The translations under genes were made by a program, and so were the position numbers. Positions 43,201 through 55,400 of a stretch of DNA of 64,000 bases are shown piece by piece. Numbering within the stretch: the stretch's first letter is position 1; each line of letters starts with the position of its first letter. The stretch covers positions 1,116,001 through 1,180,000 of the forward strand of contig NC_088941.1 in the NCBI RefSeq assembly GCF_033473495.1. The letters are read 5' to 3'. Origin of the DNA: Cercospora beticola (lineage: Eukaryota > Ascomycota > Dothideomycetes > Mycosphaerellales > Mycosphaerellaceae). The notes under the pieces were generated by a model, which saw only the letters and a program-made list of their open reading frames with translations, did not search any database and was not told the DNA's origin.

Positions 43201-45338
43201 AGAATAATGTTGAAACCAGTAGCGAACATGAATTTCAGTGGTAAGTCCAATACGATTCCGGAGATCGCCTCAGTAGCAGGATGATAGAACGCGTAAGATT
43301 TATGCTTTTCCACAATGGGGCGCTGATCGTACAAGCTGTTGATCTCGGAGATGGCAGTGAGGGCGTTGAGGAGAACGGCGAAGAAGAGCGTGGCACCTTT
43401 GGACTGAAACCCCACAGTCGCATCTGGCGTACCATAGAAGACTGAACCGAGAATGAGCGCCATGATGATGTTCGAGATGATCGGAGTGAAGGTCGAGGCT
43501 TTGTCGTTCCAGATTCGCTGGGCTTGTCTCTTGGTGTTGAGCTTGACCTGCATAAAGACGCTGACGACGTATGGTGACTTGGGACGAACGTGTTGTGCCT
43601 GGGCCTGATTCTTGTAGTCGCGGAACTGCTGGAGTTCGCCGCCGCTAGCAGCAAGGCTGGCCTGATACTCCTCAATTTCTTGATGAAGAGCTTTGTACTG
43701 TGGGCTGTTCTTCCAGTACTTCTCAAACTCTTCTGGCGTTCTCGGCACCCTCTTATCAAAGCCTTCTCTTGTCTGTCGCTCGGCGGGGTTGGTTACGCTG
43801 GTAAGGAAGTCGCCGGTCGTCTGTCGAGCTGGGCAGTACCATCCCATTTCTTCAAAGTACGATTTCGCCTCGCTTGCCTTGCCGAAGAAGATTTCGCGAC
43901 CTTCGTACAGGACAATGGCCTTATCGAACAGATCGTAAATTGCTTGTGAAGCTTGGTAGATGGCGACAGCATGTGCAGAGCCCTCCATATCAGCAGCAAG
44001 TCTCAGCGACTTGACGAATGTCAGAGCTGTCGCTGAGTCGAGTCCTCTTGTCGAGTTATCCCAAGCGGCCAGTGCAGCTCCAGCCAGAGCCATTTCAGCG
44101 ATGGACACTCGCTTCCGCTCTCCACCAGACACTCCACGCACGAAATCGTTGCCGACCTTCGTGTTGTACGTGTGGGAAAGACCGAAAACAGCCATGACAA
44201 CCTGTGTGATGTGTTTGACCGCATCCTGTCGTGAAACCTGTCCTGGTCGGGCTTGCGGCATTCGTAAAGCGGCGGCATGCTCTAGGGTCTCGCCGACAGT
44301 GAGATGCGGGAAGTGCTTGTCAACCTCTTGGTTGTAGATGACTTCTCCTTGGAATTCCTTGATCATCTGCTTCTGAGGAATGCCATTGTAATTGATGTCC
44401 GAGCCATCGTCGAGATGGAGGCCATGCAATTGTCCAGTCATCGATTTGAGCAGAGTGCTGCAGCCTGAGCCTGGTCGTCCGAGGACAATCAACAATTCTC
44501 CACTCTTCATGATACCATCGAAGTTGTGCAGAATGTGACGCGGAGTCTTCTTCATGTTGAAAGTTTCGCGAAAACGCAGTGGCGCCATGAACATCGAGCC
44601 GACGTCCTTCTGCAGGTTCAGTGCAGCGCCTGAGCCACTGACATTGAGGTCTTTGAAGACAATGCCGGCACGTTTCAGCTTGATGCCCTCCTCGTCAACG
44701 AGTCGGAGTGTCTTTTTCGTCCATTTGTAGAGATCGAATTTCTCGCTCTTTGGGTCAAGCTGTTCGTCGTTGTAATCTAGATCGACTGTTGCTTTGCGTT
44801 CGAGATCATCACCTGCCGCTGCCGAAGCGTAACTCTGGCTTCGCTGCGTCACGAAGGATCGCCCTGTCTGTGTCGCGATCCTGCGAAGCGCTGCTTCGGC
44901 TCTAGGGTTGAATGCTCCTGGTCGTTCGTCACTTGTATCGGAGCTGTACTTGCGATCAATCTCGTAGTCAGCCGGCTCCTCGGCAGCCTCCTTTCCCTCT
45001 GCTGTGATGAAAGCATTGTCGCGACTATCCGCTTGTGACGCGTCGTGGTGAAGTGTTGATGTTGTAGTTGTGGAATTCTGGTGGACTGGTGAAGTTGTCG
45101 CAGTTGAATCCTGGTGGCTGTTGACGGCGCCACCAGTTGACTGCATCATTGGTGCTCCAGTTGCCTCAGACGTTGCAATAACTTCTTGTGTGAACGTCTC
45201 GCACCTGTCTTCAGATTGCGTGGTGGTGCGGCCGGGGGGCAATGCGAGGATATCTTCGAGCCTTGATGGATCATAGCCAGGCACGGTGGGCGCATTATCA
45301 CTTATACGATCCTGTTCTCCGCTTGACGCCATGGTCAT
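40297..45338 (-). CDS. Full-size ABCG transporter, pleiotropic drug resistance (PDR/CDR) family
   Basis: Two exons (42357-45338, 40297-42303) with a 53-bp intron give 1662 residues in NBD-TMD-NBD-TMD order. NBD1 has the PDR-type Walker [10 protein letters not shown] (287-295) and signature [16 protein letters not shown]2 has [12 protein letters not shown] (ending at 994) and the degenerate [12 protein letters not shown] signature. This asymmetry is normal for PDR pumps. The intron lies directly after the second Walker A. The first 200 residues are an unusually long Ser/Thr-rich tail with a small HQNST/HQDST repeat. The C-terminus is Lys/Asn/Glu-rich. Such pumps export azoles, phytoalexins and other hydrophobic toxins at the plasma membrane. 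I took MTMASSGEQ as start; MASSGEQ two codons later is also possible. Confidence 0.93.
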
Positions 45339-47398
45339 GGGCGGCGAGAACAACACACCAAAGTCCGGACACCGTAGGCCGTGTGCTGCTATTTCGTCAC
45401 AGCCGTCAGGAACACCCAGGCTCCGTCTGTACGCACAAAGCACAGCCCTAGGCACAACTAGTGACTATCCTCGGAAGCACACGAGCTTGGCGCTTTGACC
45501 AGAACGTAGAACGGCGAGCGGTCGGTCCTGCAGTGCCGACGACAGGAGTCCCCGGTTCTCGGGATGAAGTGGTCCTTGAACGGCACGCTGGATGCTGCCT
45601 GTGTGGAACGAAGGAGGGAAGTGAGGATTTCAGACTCCGGACGACGTGCTGCCTCTATTTGCTGGTCATTGAATTGTTTCTGCGGATGCGCGCGGCGACC
45701 GTTGATCCTTTGCGTTGGTCTCCACAAATGAACTGGTTCGAAATGACCGCATCACAGATCACAACAGCTGCGACGGCGCTTGGCTTTTAGAGTTCGTTGG
45801 AGCAATGCTCCCCAGTACGAAATTGGCTTTCCTCACCGTGGCGCTCGAGACACATGCTCACTGATGGTGGTCTGCGTGGTCGTAGTCGTCCCACCAAGCT
45901 TCCTGTCGTTGGCGAAGAGCGCGCACTCCGCGGCGGAAATGGGAGCCTCCTACGTGATGTCGCAGCACCAAGCAGCGAGCTGCACGTTGCAGCATGAATA
46001 AGCCATTTGTGCAGGATGCGGAACGGGCCTCGTCTTTGCACAAGATCCAGGCAGACTCTTGCTGGTCTTGTTGTGAGCTTCACTTCCTTCGTACGGAACG
46101 ACTTGAGAGCCAGTGCGTTCCACACCGCAGGGCGTAGTGAAGTGAATGGGTTGGGTCCAGACCTCCGCCGGGAGGTTCTCGAAAATGCGTGTGGAAAAGA
46201 ATGGCAATGATGACACCGCCCAGAACGTGCGAAAGTCAAAAGAGCTGCAGACGGAGTCGGCGTCGGTTGTGCTCGCCTTCCGTTCCGGTCTGGGGACTTC
46301 AACTCTCCGTGCAGCACGCATTGGCAGCTGCCATCCACGTAGATAGTGGACCTCATGTTTTCTCAACCAAAGATCTGCGTGTCTCGCTCTGCTGTTCGTG
46401 TCTAGCAACACTACAAGAATACGCGGGGTGTGGAAGACTAGCAGGTACACGTTAGACCATCGCTCAACGTTTGTTGTGATTACAATCGCTATGCAAACTC
46501 AAAGTTATGCAATTCCTGATGCTGGCACTTCTATGAAGGTCAATCCATCCTCTGGCATGCATTTCAGCTGCTGGAACCGATTCATCCACAATCCTACAAG
46601 TATGAAAGCCTTTAGCGATGTGTTGTTACGAAGTACTCCCCTTACTCATGCTGAATCAGCGGAGAGCCAAGGCACGGCGCATTGGTTTGTGTTGCACCTT
46701 GTTGGCGATCGTTCAGCCGCACAGTCCGCATTCCGCACGCTACATAGGGCACGTGTCTGTCCGGCACTCAGCCGTCCGTGACTATTGAACCCTGAGGAGA
46801 TGACTATGCCCACTCGTCAGATGGCTCCTATAAAGTAACTCCTCACACTGTCTCCTTGGAGAGTCGCATATTAAGGATGAGGAGTGGTGCCACACGCCCG
46901 TTCAAGGCCAGTGCCAGGATGTACTTTCCAGCTGTCCTCGGCGAGCGTTGCGAGGGAGTGCTCCAGCATGTCGCTTGCGTGCACACACCAATGTCCTCGA
47001 CATGTGGACTGAAGGGTCGTCTCAGCAGAGTCCTGTCACTCCTGTGCGCATGGTCTTCTGCACTATGATGATCAATCCAAGCATCTGCAACATAGCGGTG
47101 TGATGAAGAGCCCCTGCTGGCTTGTCTGAGCTTCAAATGCTTGCTTCATGCTCGCTCGTATCGTCCCTCGCTAGTAGCCATCTCGAGGCGGGCTGGTGTC
47201 TCCTGGCAATCTTCTTGTAGTCGCAATATGTTCGTGTATTGGCTGGCTCCATTGTACACGTCTGTCCCGCCGTGTTGCAATCTGCAACACAGGGGACTTT
47301 TCCAATCATGATAGTTCCAAGTGCTCGTGCTGCATGGTAGGACACTGTCCGTGAATTGCGCAGTCCAGACTTGATCCTTCGTTCCATCATCGGCATCA
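45339..47398. promoter_or_regulatory. Long upstream region of the PDR transporter
   Basis: This is 2.06 kb with no recognisable gene. It holds the PDR transporter promoter and leader at the left and the 3' flank of the Med9-like gene at the right. One near-perfect PDRE-like word lies at 45927-45933. Confidence 0.4.
45927..45933. promoter_or_regulatory. PDRE-like TCCGCGG site
   Basis: TCCGCGG is seven of eight bases of the yeast Pdr1/Pdr3 element, about 590 bp upstream of the PDR transporter start. One occurrence of a short motif is weak evidence. Confidence 0.25.
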
Positions 47399-47911
47399 TC
47401 AGCTGGCGCCCTGCACTCGCCCCTCTAGCTCCTTCGCAATACCAGCCAAGCTATGCAGCAACTGCCTCTGCTGCCTGATTCTCTCCTCCAATTCCTCAAT
47501 CTCTTCCTCCTGCTCCTCAACCGTCCTGTCCACGTCAGGCAGTCTCTCCACACTCCTTACCGCGTCCCTGACATCGTCTTTTATGCCCTTGACGAAGACA
47601 TCCTTATCGTCTATCTTGGAGCCCTTCTTCGAGTATCCGAGAAGTGCAGTAGGAAGGTCTTTGGCGTTCAGCGGCTGAAACTCCGGCACGCGATCGTAGG
47701 CAGTCGCGATGTCGGTGTGTTCTGCGTCCTGGAGACTGAGGTCGTCGGTCTGAAGTGAGTTTGCATTCTGGTGGGCATCGACGCGTGCGAGGAGCTCGTG
47801 AAGTTTCGGAAGCAAGTCGAAGGTGCTTGGGTCAGGAAGGTGCAGTTGAGCGCGTTGTTCCGCAGCGGGCGGCGCGTTGGTCGTCGTCTTGATGGGCTGT
47901 TTGAGAGCCAT
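47399..47911 (-). CDS. Mediator complex subunit 9-like protein
   Basis: A single exon of 170 residues from MALKQPIKTTTNAPP; in-frame codons up to 48022 look like leader. It starts with a disordered Thr/Pro stretch, then FDLLPKLHELLARVD, then LNAKDLPTALLGYSKKG, and a C-terminal coiled coil with SVERLPDVDRTVEEQEEEIEELEERI. The phrase LPDVDRTVEEQEEEI is what I recall from fungal Med9 (Cse2 in yeast). Med9 sits in the middle module of Mediator and bridges RNA polymerase II and regulators. The coiled coil alone would be unspecific, so the name is tentative. It diverges from the iPGM gene, about 400 bp away. Confidence 0.65.
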   Translation of the reverse strand: MALKQPIKTTTNAPPAAEQRAQLHLPDPSTFDLLPKLHELLARVDAHQNANSLQTDDLSLQDAEHTDIATAYDRVPEFQPLNAKDLPTALLGYSKKGSKIDDKDVFVKGIKDDVRDAVRSVERLPDVDRTVEEQEEEIEELEERIRQQRQLLHSLAGIAKELEGRVQGAS

Positions 47912-48310
47912 CGTGGGGATCTTCTCAATCACAGGCGATGCGTCAGATAAGTCAGGCGCGCATATTCGCGTTTCCGTTCGGAGATGCTCGTGATTAAAAA
48001 GTAAGTAGATGCGGCAAGGCAAGTGACAGCTTTGGCAGTGAATAGCTCCGTGGACCCCTGCAATCGCGCGCCAACCGATGTCATCAAGGCGGCAGGTGGG
48101 ATGGTGGGGACTTTTCGGAGCGATTGGCAGAAAGCGCTGAGTCGACGTTCAGATTTACCACAACCACAACCACATTGCACTACATTTGGGCTTTTTCACT
48201 CAAAAGGTAAGAGTCTCTCCGGAAAACAACAACGGTCCCTGCTCGTCAGCTTGACCCCACACAAAAGAACGCAGCAGTGCTGACAGCAGAGAGAGGGGTC
48301 AGCAGCCATC
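47912..48310. promoter_or_regulatory. Divergent promoter region, Med9-like / iPGM
   Basis: This is 399 bp between two start codons facing apart. No gene and no specific element are recognised. Confidence 0.45.
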
Positions 48311-49935
48311 ATGGTCCAGGTGAAGCAAAAAGTCGCCCTCATATGCATTGACGGGTGGGGCATTCCCTCCGAGAGCTCGGCTCCAGAGGGAAACGCGATT
48401 CTGAATGCAGAGACACCATGGATGGACGAGTTCGCTAAAGAGGGCAGCAAGGAAGCTCAAGGATATACAGAGCTAGAGGCCTCGTCGTTGGCTGTCGGAC
48501 TGCCCGAAGGGTTGATGGGAAACAGTGAAGTCGGACACTTGAACATTGGTGCGGGCAGAGTCGTATGGCAGGATGTCGTGCGCATCGACCAGACAATCAA
48601 GAAGGGCGAGATGAACAAGGTGGAAAACATTGTCAAGAGCTTTACACGTGCGAAGGAGGGCAATGGCCGTCTGCACTTGTGCGGTCTTGTCAGTGACGGC
48701 GGTGTCCACTCACACATCAACCATCTGAAGTCTCTCCTGAAGGTCGCAAAGGAAATTGGTGTGCCAAAGGTCTACATACACTTCTTTGGCGATGGGCGCG
48801 ACACCGACCCCAAGAGCGGCAAGGGACATTTGGAGGACCTGCTCGCTTTCCTCAAGGAAGAACAAATCGGCAAGCTTGCAACCATTGTCGGCCGCTACTA
48901 CATCATGGACCGTGACAAGCGCTGGGACCGTGTCGAGATTGGTCTCAAGGGTATGGTAGAGGGCGAGGGCGAGGAGACTGATGATCCGGTCGCGACATTC
49001 CAAAAACGTTATGATGCTGGCGAGAACGACGAATTCTTGAAGCCAATTATCATCAATGGCAAAGCGGGTCGCATCCAGGACGATGACACAGTCTTCGTCT
49101 TCAACTACCGCTCAGATCGCGTTCGCGAATTCGTCCAGCTGCTCGGCGACCAGGACCGCTCACCAAAACCAGACTTCCCATATCCTAAGAACATCAACAT
49201 CACGACAATGACCCGATACAAGACCGACTTCAATTTGCCGATTGCTTTCGCACCTCAAGTCATGGACAACGTTCTGGCAGACTGGCTGAGCAAGAAGGGC
49301 TGCAAGCAGACGCACATCGCAGAGACTGAGAAATTCGCCCACGTCACGTTCTTCTTCAACGGCGGGCAAGAAGTTCAGTATGAGAACGAGGATCGGGAGC
49401 TCATCGATTCACCCAAGTCCGTCGCCACGTACGATCAAGCACCAAAGATGAGTGCGATGGGCGTTGCTGAGCGCATGGCCGAGAAGATTGGCGATGGCAA
49501 GTACGAATTCGTCATGAACAACTTTGCTCCTCCTGACATGGTGGGCCACACCGGCGTTTATGATGCCGCAGTCATTGGTTGTGCCGAGACTGACAAGGCT
49601 ATCGGTGTCGTGTATGAGGCTTGCAAGAAACATGGCTATACCCTCTTTATCACAGCTGATCACGGGTGAGTGCGAAATGACGCTACAAGTTGGAAATAAT
49701 ACTGACCGTTTGCAGAAACGCTGAGGAGATGCTCACGGAGGAGAAGACTCCAAAGACTTCGCATACCACGAATAAAGTGCCTTTTGTCATGGCCAATGCG
49801 CCAGAAGGATACTCCCTAAAGAAAGAAGACGGCGTCCTTGGTGATGTTGCGCCAACAGTGCTCGACATTATGGGTCTTGACCAGCCCGAGGAGATGACCG
49901 GCCACTCACTTCTTCAGCGGAAGCGCAAGGCTTAG
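48311..49935 (+). CDS. 2,3-bisphosphoglycerate-independent phosphoglycerate mutase
   Basis: Two exons (48311-49665, 49716-49935) with a 50-bp intron encode 524 residues, the usual size. Metal and catalytic motifs are intact: Asp14 in CIDGWG, phospho-accepting Ser72 in GNSEVGH, GVHSHINHL, FGDGRDTDP, GRYYIMDRDKRWDR, NYRSDRVRE, NFAPPDMVGHTG and, across the intron, ITADHGNAEEM. The enzyme interconverts 3- and 2-phosphoglycerate in glycolysis using two divalent metal ions. Filamentous ascomycetes commonly use this form, unlike budding yeast. The ATG context (tcATGG) is good. Confidence 0.97.
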
Positions 49936-51099
49936 ACTTGTAAGTTCGACACCAGTCCAAGGGAATTAGAGTCATAAAGAGATCATGAATAGAACATCAT
50001 CTGTCTGTGCGATTAGCATAGGGCACCGCTGTCTCTGAGAAGTTGTAACCATCTCTGCCAATGAGCTTGACCTGAGGCAGGATTTGCTTTGAGATCTCTA
50101 GTGGAGGTAGAACCATTGGCAGAGCTTCCTCCGAGAAGATAGGGGAGTCTGTGCTAATGACCTTGAGCCAGTACAGGACGTGGCTGATGAATGTTGACGG
50201 ACACTCCGTGAGAGCCACGTGGGTTCGCGACTTGCAAGGCAGAGTGTCTCGCGAACGCTACTCCTCCATCCAACTCTTTCGGTTCGTGTCTGATCTTTGG
50301 TGTGCCCAAGAAGCCTCAGCAAGACGCGTACTGTCTCCTGGTTTGTGGAAGAGCGGACAAGCCCACCACCGATCCTGCGGTTATGGGGCTTTTCCTGACA
50401 CCGAGCGAGAACGCGGCGCTGTGGTATGACGAAAACTGTCCACGTCCGGTGCTGTGAGCGTGCTGGACATTGTCAGCAGCGGAATATAGTTCGACAATCT
50501 GGCGTCTACTTTTGCGCCTGAGCATCATGTGGCTGGTTTGTCCCACAACTTTGTAGACATGATATCCACGTCTGACATGGCATCTTCGTGTTTCTCCCAC
50601 CACTCTCCCATCTGTTCACGCGTCAAGATCAACTATCGCTCACGGCAAACATGTGCCAATTCACTTCTACAAGAGCAGAACGACGGTAAGCTGAGGAAGT
50701 GACGCCACGATGAAGTTCGAGATAGGCAGGAGCTACTGCAGGTTACCCGCCACCAGGTAACGCACCTTCGACCTGGTGGAACACATTCCCTCGTGCCCGC
50801 TCCTTTGTCCATGACCTCAATCACATTCGCACGCTGCTTACATTTCTCACCTGAGCTGATCTGTTCGCCACCATGACTGTTTGATCGTGGGGCGCTCTTG
50901 CTAATTCGGATCCGCACGCGTTCTCATCACACTACCCGAAGCCAAGAAGATCGAGCTTAGTCACGTCGAATAGAGGCACACGAGAAGCGGCAGACTGAGC
51001 AGTGTTTGCACGCTCGAATCATCTTCAGGCCGCACCTGGACGCCTGGGCAAAACACAGCCTCCTCTGCTGCCTTCACGGGTCAAGAGTCACGCGACAAC
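49936..51099. other. Intergenic, 1.2 kb, no gene recognised
   Basis: The stretch holds the iPGM 3' flank and the App1 promoter. Only short frames without a recognisable domain are present. Confidence 0.4.
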
Positions 51100-52437
51100 A
51101 TGTCGTCGTTCGTCAAAGATGTATTCGACGTGGGCCGGCGCGCCGCTGTCGATGTTTTGGAGAGCGCCAGCATCAACCACGACGCTCCTCACAGCCCCGA
51201 AGTACCCGAAGAACTACGCGCATTCATGCCTGATCTATTCGACCGTTTTCCGATCGTCTGGCCATGGACCAAGTCTATACCAGTAGATCCAGCTTTGGAC
51301 ACCGTTTGGATCCTGGACAACACAGCTTTCAGGACTCCGCAGCCTGGTGATAAAAGACCAGATCTCGCTAAACCCAAGAGTACAAAGGATACGAAGCCCT
51401 CGAGGGTGTCTGTAGATGGTGGTAGACCTGAGTCGGTTCGCGGTGGCAGTGGATGGGAGGTGGAGTTCGTGGCGTGCTACTTCTTGAAGAATTCGGGACG
51501 AGACCTATCTCGCGTTGTAGCTGGAATCGCCCACGAACTTCAAATCAGCGACGACGATATCGCCACCAAGAAGCGCATTGCAGAGCGTGTGCAACCGTTT
51601 GTGGATACTATCCTACCCAAACGAACATTGCGCATCTCTATCGATGACAAGGAGCAGCAGACCCTCGGACCTTCTGGCTACAGTGGAATCTCCTCTGGTC
51701 TGCACCAGCTACACTTTTCGCCGGATGGACAGATGTCCCCTTTTGTTAGCAACGCCGTGAATGTGCCGCCACCTTTCTCTCTGCCGGCTGTTACGATACC
51801 TGCCGAGGAACGTGGCTGGGCTGTTATATCCGATATCGATGATACCATCAAGATCACCCAGACGCCGTCTCCGCTCGGCATCCTGCACAGCACTTTCATC
51901 GTCGAGGACCCTAACCCAGTCCCGGGCATGCCGGCTTTGTATGCGCACATTCAGGCGACTCTACAAATGCCGCCCTTCTTTTACCTTTCGGCTTCACCTT
52001 ACAACCTATATCCTTTCCTGCGCCGGTTCCGCGAGGCCCATTACCCACAGGGAACCATCATCCTCCGAGACGCCTCTTGGCAGAACCTCGGTGGCTTGAT
52101 TGCATCCCTTAATCAGAATACACAGGAGTACAAGGTCGACCGCATGGTCAAGATCCACTCCTGGTTTCCTCATCGACGAATGGTCTGCATTGGCGACAGC
52201 ACGCAGAAGGATCCCGAGAGCTATGGCGAAATCGCGAGGAAGTTTCCCGGCTGGATTCGAGCCATCTATATTCGGCGCGTACAGGGGATCGCGGAAATGG
52301 ACGAAAAGGACAAGAACAGCAATGAGCGATTCCAGAAGGCTTTCGAGGGATTGGATCCTAGCTTATGGCATGTCTTTGAAGATCCTGCGGAACTGGCCGA
52401 GCGAGTCGATGTCCTTCAGCACCAGCAGGGACGTTAG
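51100..52437 (+). CDS. Actin patch-associated phosphatidate phosphatase App1-like
   Basis: A single exon of 445 residues. The C-terminal half carries the App1 catalytic domain: DIDDT at 245-249 within WAVISDIDDTIKITQ, the loop FFYLSASPYNLYPFLRRF, KIHSWFPHRRMVCIGDSTQKDPE, and RAIYIRRV near the end. This is the DxDxT haloacid-dehalogenase-like chemistry that removes phosphate from phosphatidate, making diacylglycerol. The N-terminal 240 residues form the beta-rich region that in yeast App1 accompanies the catalytic domain. They start with FVKDVFDVGRRAAVD and include a Pro/Ser stretch near 90-116. Yeast App1 has a long Pro-rich tail that binds actin-patch proteins. This protein ends soon after the domain, so that tail is absent. 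Confidence 0.9.
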   Translation: MSSFVKDVFDVGRRAAVDVLESASINHDAPHSPEVPEELRAFMPDLFDRFPIVWPWTKSIPVDPALDTVWILDNTAFRTPQPGDKRPDLAKPKSTKDTKPSRVSVDGGRPESVRGGSGWEVEFVACYFLKNSGRDLSRVVAGIAHELQISDDDIATKKRIAERVQPFVDTILPKRTLRISIDDKEQQTLGPSGYSGISSGLHQLHFSPDGQMSPFVSNAVNVPPPFSLPAVTIPAEERGWAVISDIDDTIKITQTPSPLGILHSTFIVEDPNPVPGMPALYAHIQATLQMPPFFYLSASPYNLYPFLRRFREAHYPQGTIILRDASWQNLGGLIASLNQNTQEYKVDRMVKIHSWFPHRRMVCIGDSTQKDPESYGEIARKFPGWIRAIYIRRVQGIAEMDEKDKNSNERFQKAFEGLDPSLWHVFEDPAELAERVDVLQHQQGR

Positions 52438-55400
52438 TGAGTATTGCTCCGGGCGGGCCTACTTGATCTTCTGTTGCAGCTTGATGCGTTCTATTGTTCC
52501 GGCTTTGGTCGCTGCGCTGCGTTGTGCTGCATTTCGCATCGCTCGATTTTTTTGACCAGTACTGGGGGCACCACAGAACGCTAACGGGAATTCGACAGTA
52601 TTCATGACGGACCGGAATTGAATGTCTTGAAGACTTGGTCGTGGTAGTGATGTGGTTGGCTTAGGGAGTTCCGTAACTGTGGATGTTATGCATGTGGACC
52701 ACAGGCTTGCGGAGTCACGATACACGAAGATATACCCTTTCTTATCATTCGTCTAATTTCATCTCTCGGTTCGCTTCTCCTCAGTATCCTTCCCCATCGA
52801 TCCCGTCATCGTTTCCTCGCTGTCGAGTGTACTCGTCCGAGCAGATGTTTCGGGCTTTGTTGCAAGAGCGAGTTGCATGCGTCGCAGCGAAAGCCACGTT
52901 CACGAACTTCCGATATTTTGTGAAAGTCGATAAATCGAGTATTTCATCACAACACTCGCAGATCGCGGCCAAATGACGCGAGAACTGGTGAAAATATTTC
53001 CAATGAGCCAAAGAAGAGAAACTTGAAGTATGAAGCACCGAGAACACACATTGTCGTCGCTACACCGCCGTCCCACAGGTTGTTGCGGACGTAACCCTAA
53101 GACTTCACAGCGGAGCCTGACTTGGCTCCGACGACAATGCATTGCACCGCACACCTCATAACAAGCAGTATCGCACGCGCAATAACAAAGAGCTATAGTG
53201 CATCGTTCCCAGGTACGAGCATTGATGTTGCCCTGCATACGATCTATTCGAAGCACCAAATCACATTCGACCAAGATATCTGCGCACGTAACCCTAACCT
53301 CTCAGCGCGGCAATTCCTACCTCTCACTTTCTTCACCATGCAGAACGAGCACCGCATGAGAAGAACATGAACTAGAGTGGTAGGGTTCTTGGTCCAATTG
53401 TATGAAGACTGTCGGATAGAACATGGAAAGGGTAGGATGTTTTCATGTGAAAGACTGCTCGTATGCATGCTGTGCATACGAGACGAACGAAGATGTGCAG
53501 CGCAGCACCGCTGGCTAGTCTAGCACCGCAAGGGTGAGGGCTTGATAAACACACCGCCCCCACTTTGTTGTGTGAAGTCCGTAAGGTGTCGGAGTTTCGG
53601 AAATGTTTGGTGATATGCGTTTGCTGCTGGGAGCGTGGCATGCTTGCATTGGAGAACTTTGGTGTCACGATGTTGTAGGATGTTCAGTGGTTGCATGATC
53701 TGCAAGCGGTGCCGAGGAGGAACTTCGGGACGACGTCGTGGCATGCAACCTCTGGATCGTCGCATGAAATTCAGCCAGTTGGCATCTCGGTGGGAAGAGG
53801 ACTCGAATGATAGCCAGAATATACACGACTACGCGCTGTGGTTGTGTTTTTCCAACTTCTGTTCTGCTCCAAGGATTCACTTGGCAGAACCCACTTTTTA
53901 TAGCGTCCGTGCGTCGGCCCAAAACAGTAAGTCAGCGAAACCTGTACCGGTGAGCTGAAACGAATTGCGGCGATGAATCTTCTCGTCGAGAAGACAACAG
54001 AGAGCTGTGTGTAGTCGTGTCGGAAGGCTCGGAGACCGAAAAACGGCCTCCGAAGCGCAAAAGCTCCCCTCCGCCCAAAAACGCATTGGCGACCATTTCC
54101 GCCATAAATACCATCAACAAATGGCAAAAAAGGACGGCAACAATGCGAAGCTTACCGAACAGAAGTAGACACTGCTGTTGCAAGTCTCCGGAACCCGGGA
54201 ACCTGCGCGATGGACAAATATGCAAAAAGTCATAGCTTGAAGAAGCTCCCCACCCTTCTTAATGTTAGCAATTGTTCGTAACAACGACTACCGTGCGGGA
54301 TGTCTCACTGGATCGAACAAGTGACCTTCCAGCAGGCCACCTGTAATGGCATGTCCGCGCCAGCGGGCATGTCACAGGGGGGCTGCGAAAAGGGCGCGAA
54401 GTGAAGAGACAGGTTCTACGATGAAAATGCACCGCTCAGCTTCACGATCCGAACAATTTTTTGCATGTAGCGCATACAAACATGTCTCTTGGAGATTGAA
54501 GTTCCCAAGTCCCTTAGCGGGCAACAACATTGAGGAGGAGAAGGAAGGAGTTGTCGTTCATCGATAGGCAACAACAGCCCAGACAGCTCGCCGCAGGCGC
54601 AAAGAAAGAGCTCCACGCAGTGGCCCCCGGAGGGTCCTCGAAGAGCCGCCGGGGAGGCAATTGACAAGTACTACTCAAAACTTGACGTGAACGTCTTCAA
54701 ATGCGTCAATATGCATCGTCAGCCTGCGTCGGCCACTTGCACTGCGCGTCAGGATCGCGTCTTCCGAACCCAGCATGAACATCGACACGAACACCACCCT
54801 GCACTTCCGACATATCGCGATATCGTGACGCAAGCGAGCACGTACCATGGAACTCGCCGCCAATGCGCGTTCCCGCAATGTCTCCCTAAACGCGTCTCGG
54901 ACTCGTCGGAGCAGCTTGATGAACACGCGAAATCCGCAAAACGCCGCCTGAAAATGTTTACGCAGTGCGATTGCGAACAGCAAGTGGATTGGGACGCATC
55001 AGCATCGCCTGGAAGAGACGGTACACGGGAAGCGCTCCATGAGCAGCTGCGATATACCCTCGTTTTGCGTTCAGAAGCACCAAATGCACGCCTATGCCAG
55101 TAGTGCTCGGATCGCTCTACAGTGTCGCCAACGGTGTCGGCAGAATCGCAATCCTGATGACCTGTTTGAGGTTGGTGCGGGACGCGGACATGCCACCGGT
55201 GGCCTGCTGCAGGGCTCGTGCAACAACCCGGTGAACATGGTCCACCTGGACCTGTCACTACAGATGCCAAAAGCCGGGACACATGCAACACAGGTGATCA
55301 GGACGAACAGGTTTGAATCGGCTGCTTTCCCAATTGCTCAGCGAGCTGTATCTACCACACCGAGTCGCCGGTGGCAGTGTCTCGATTACAAGTCGTTGCT

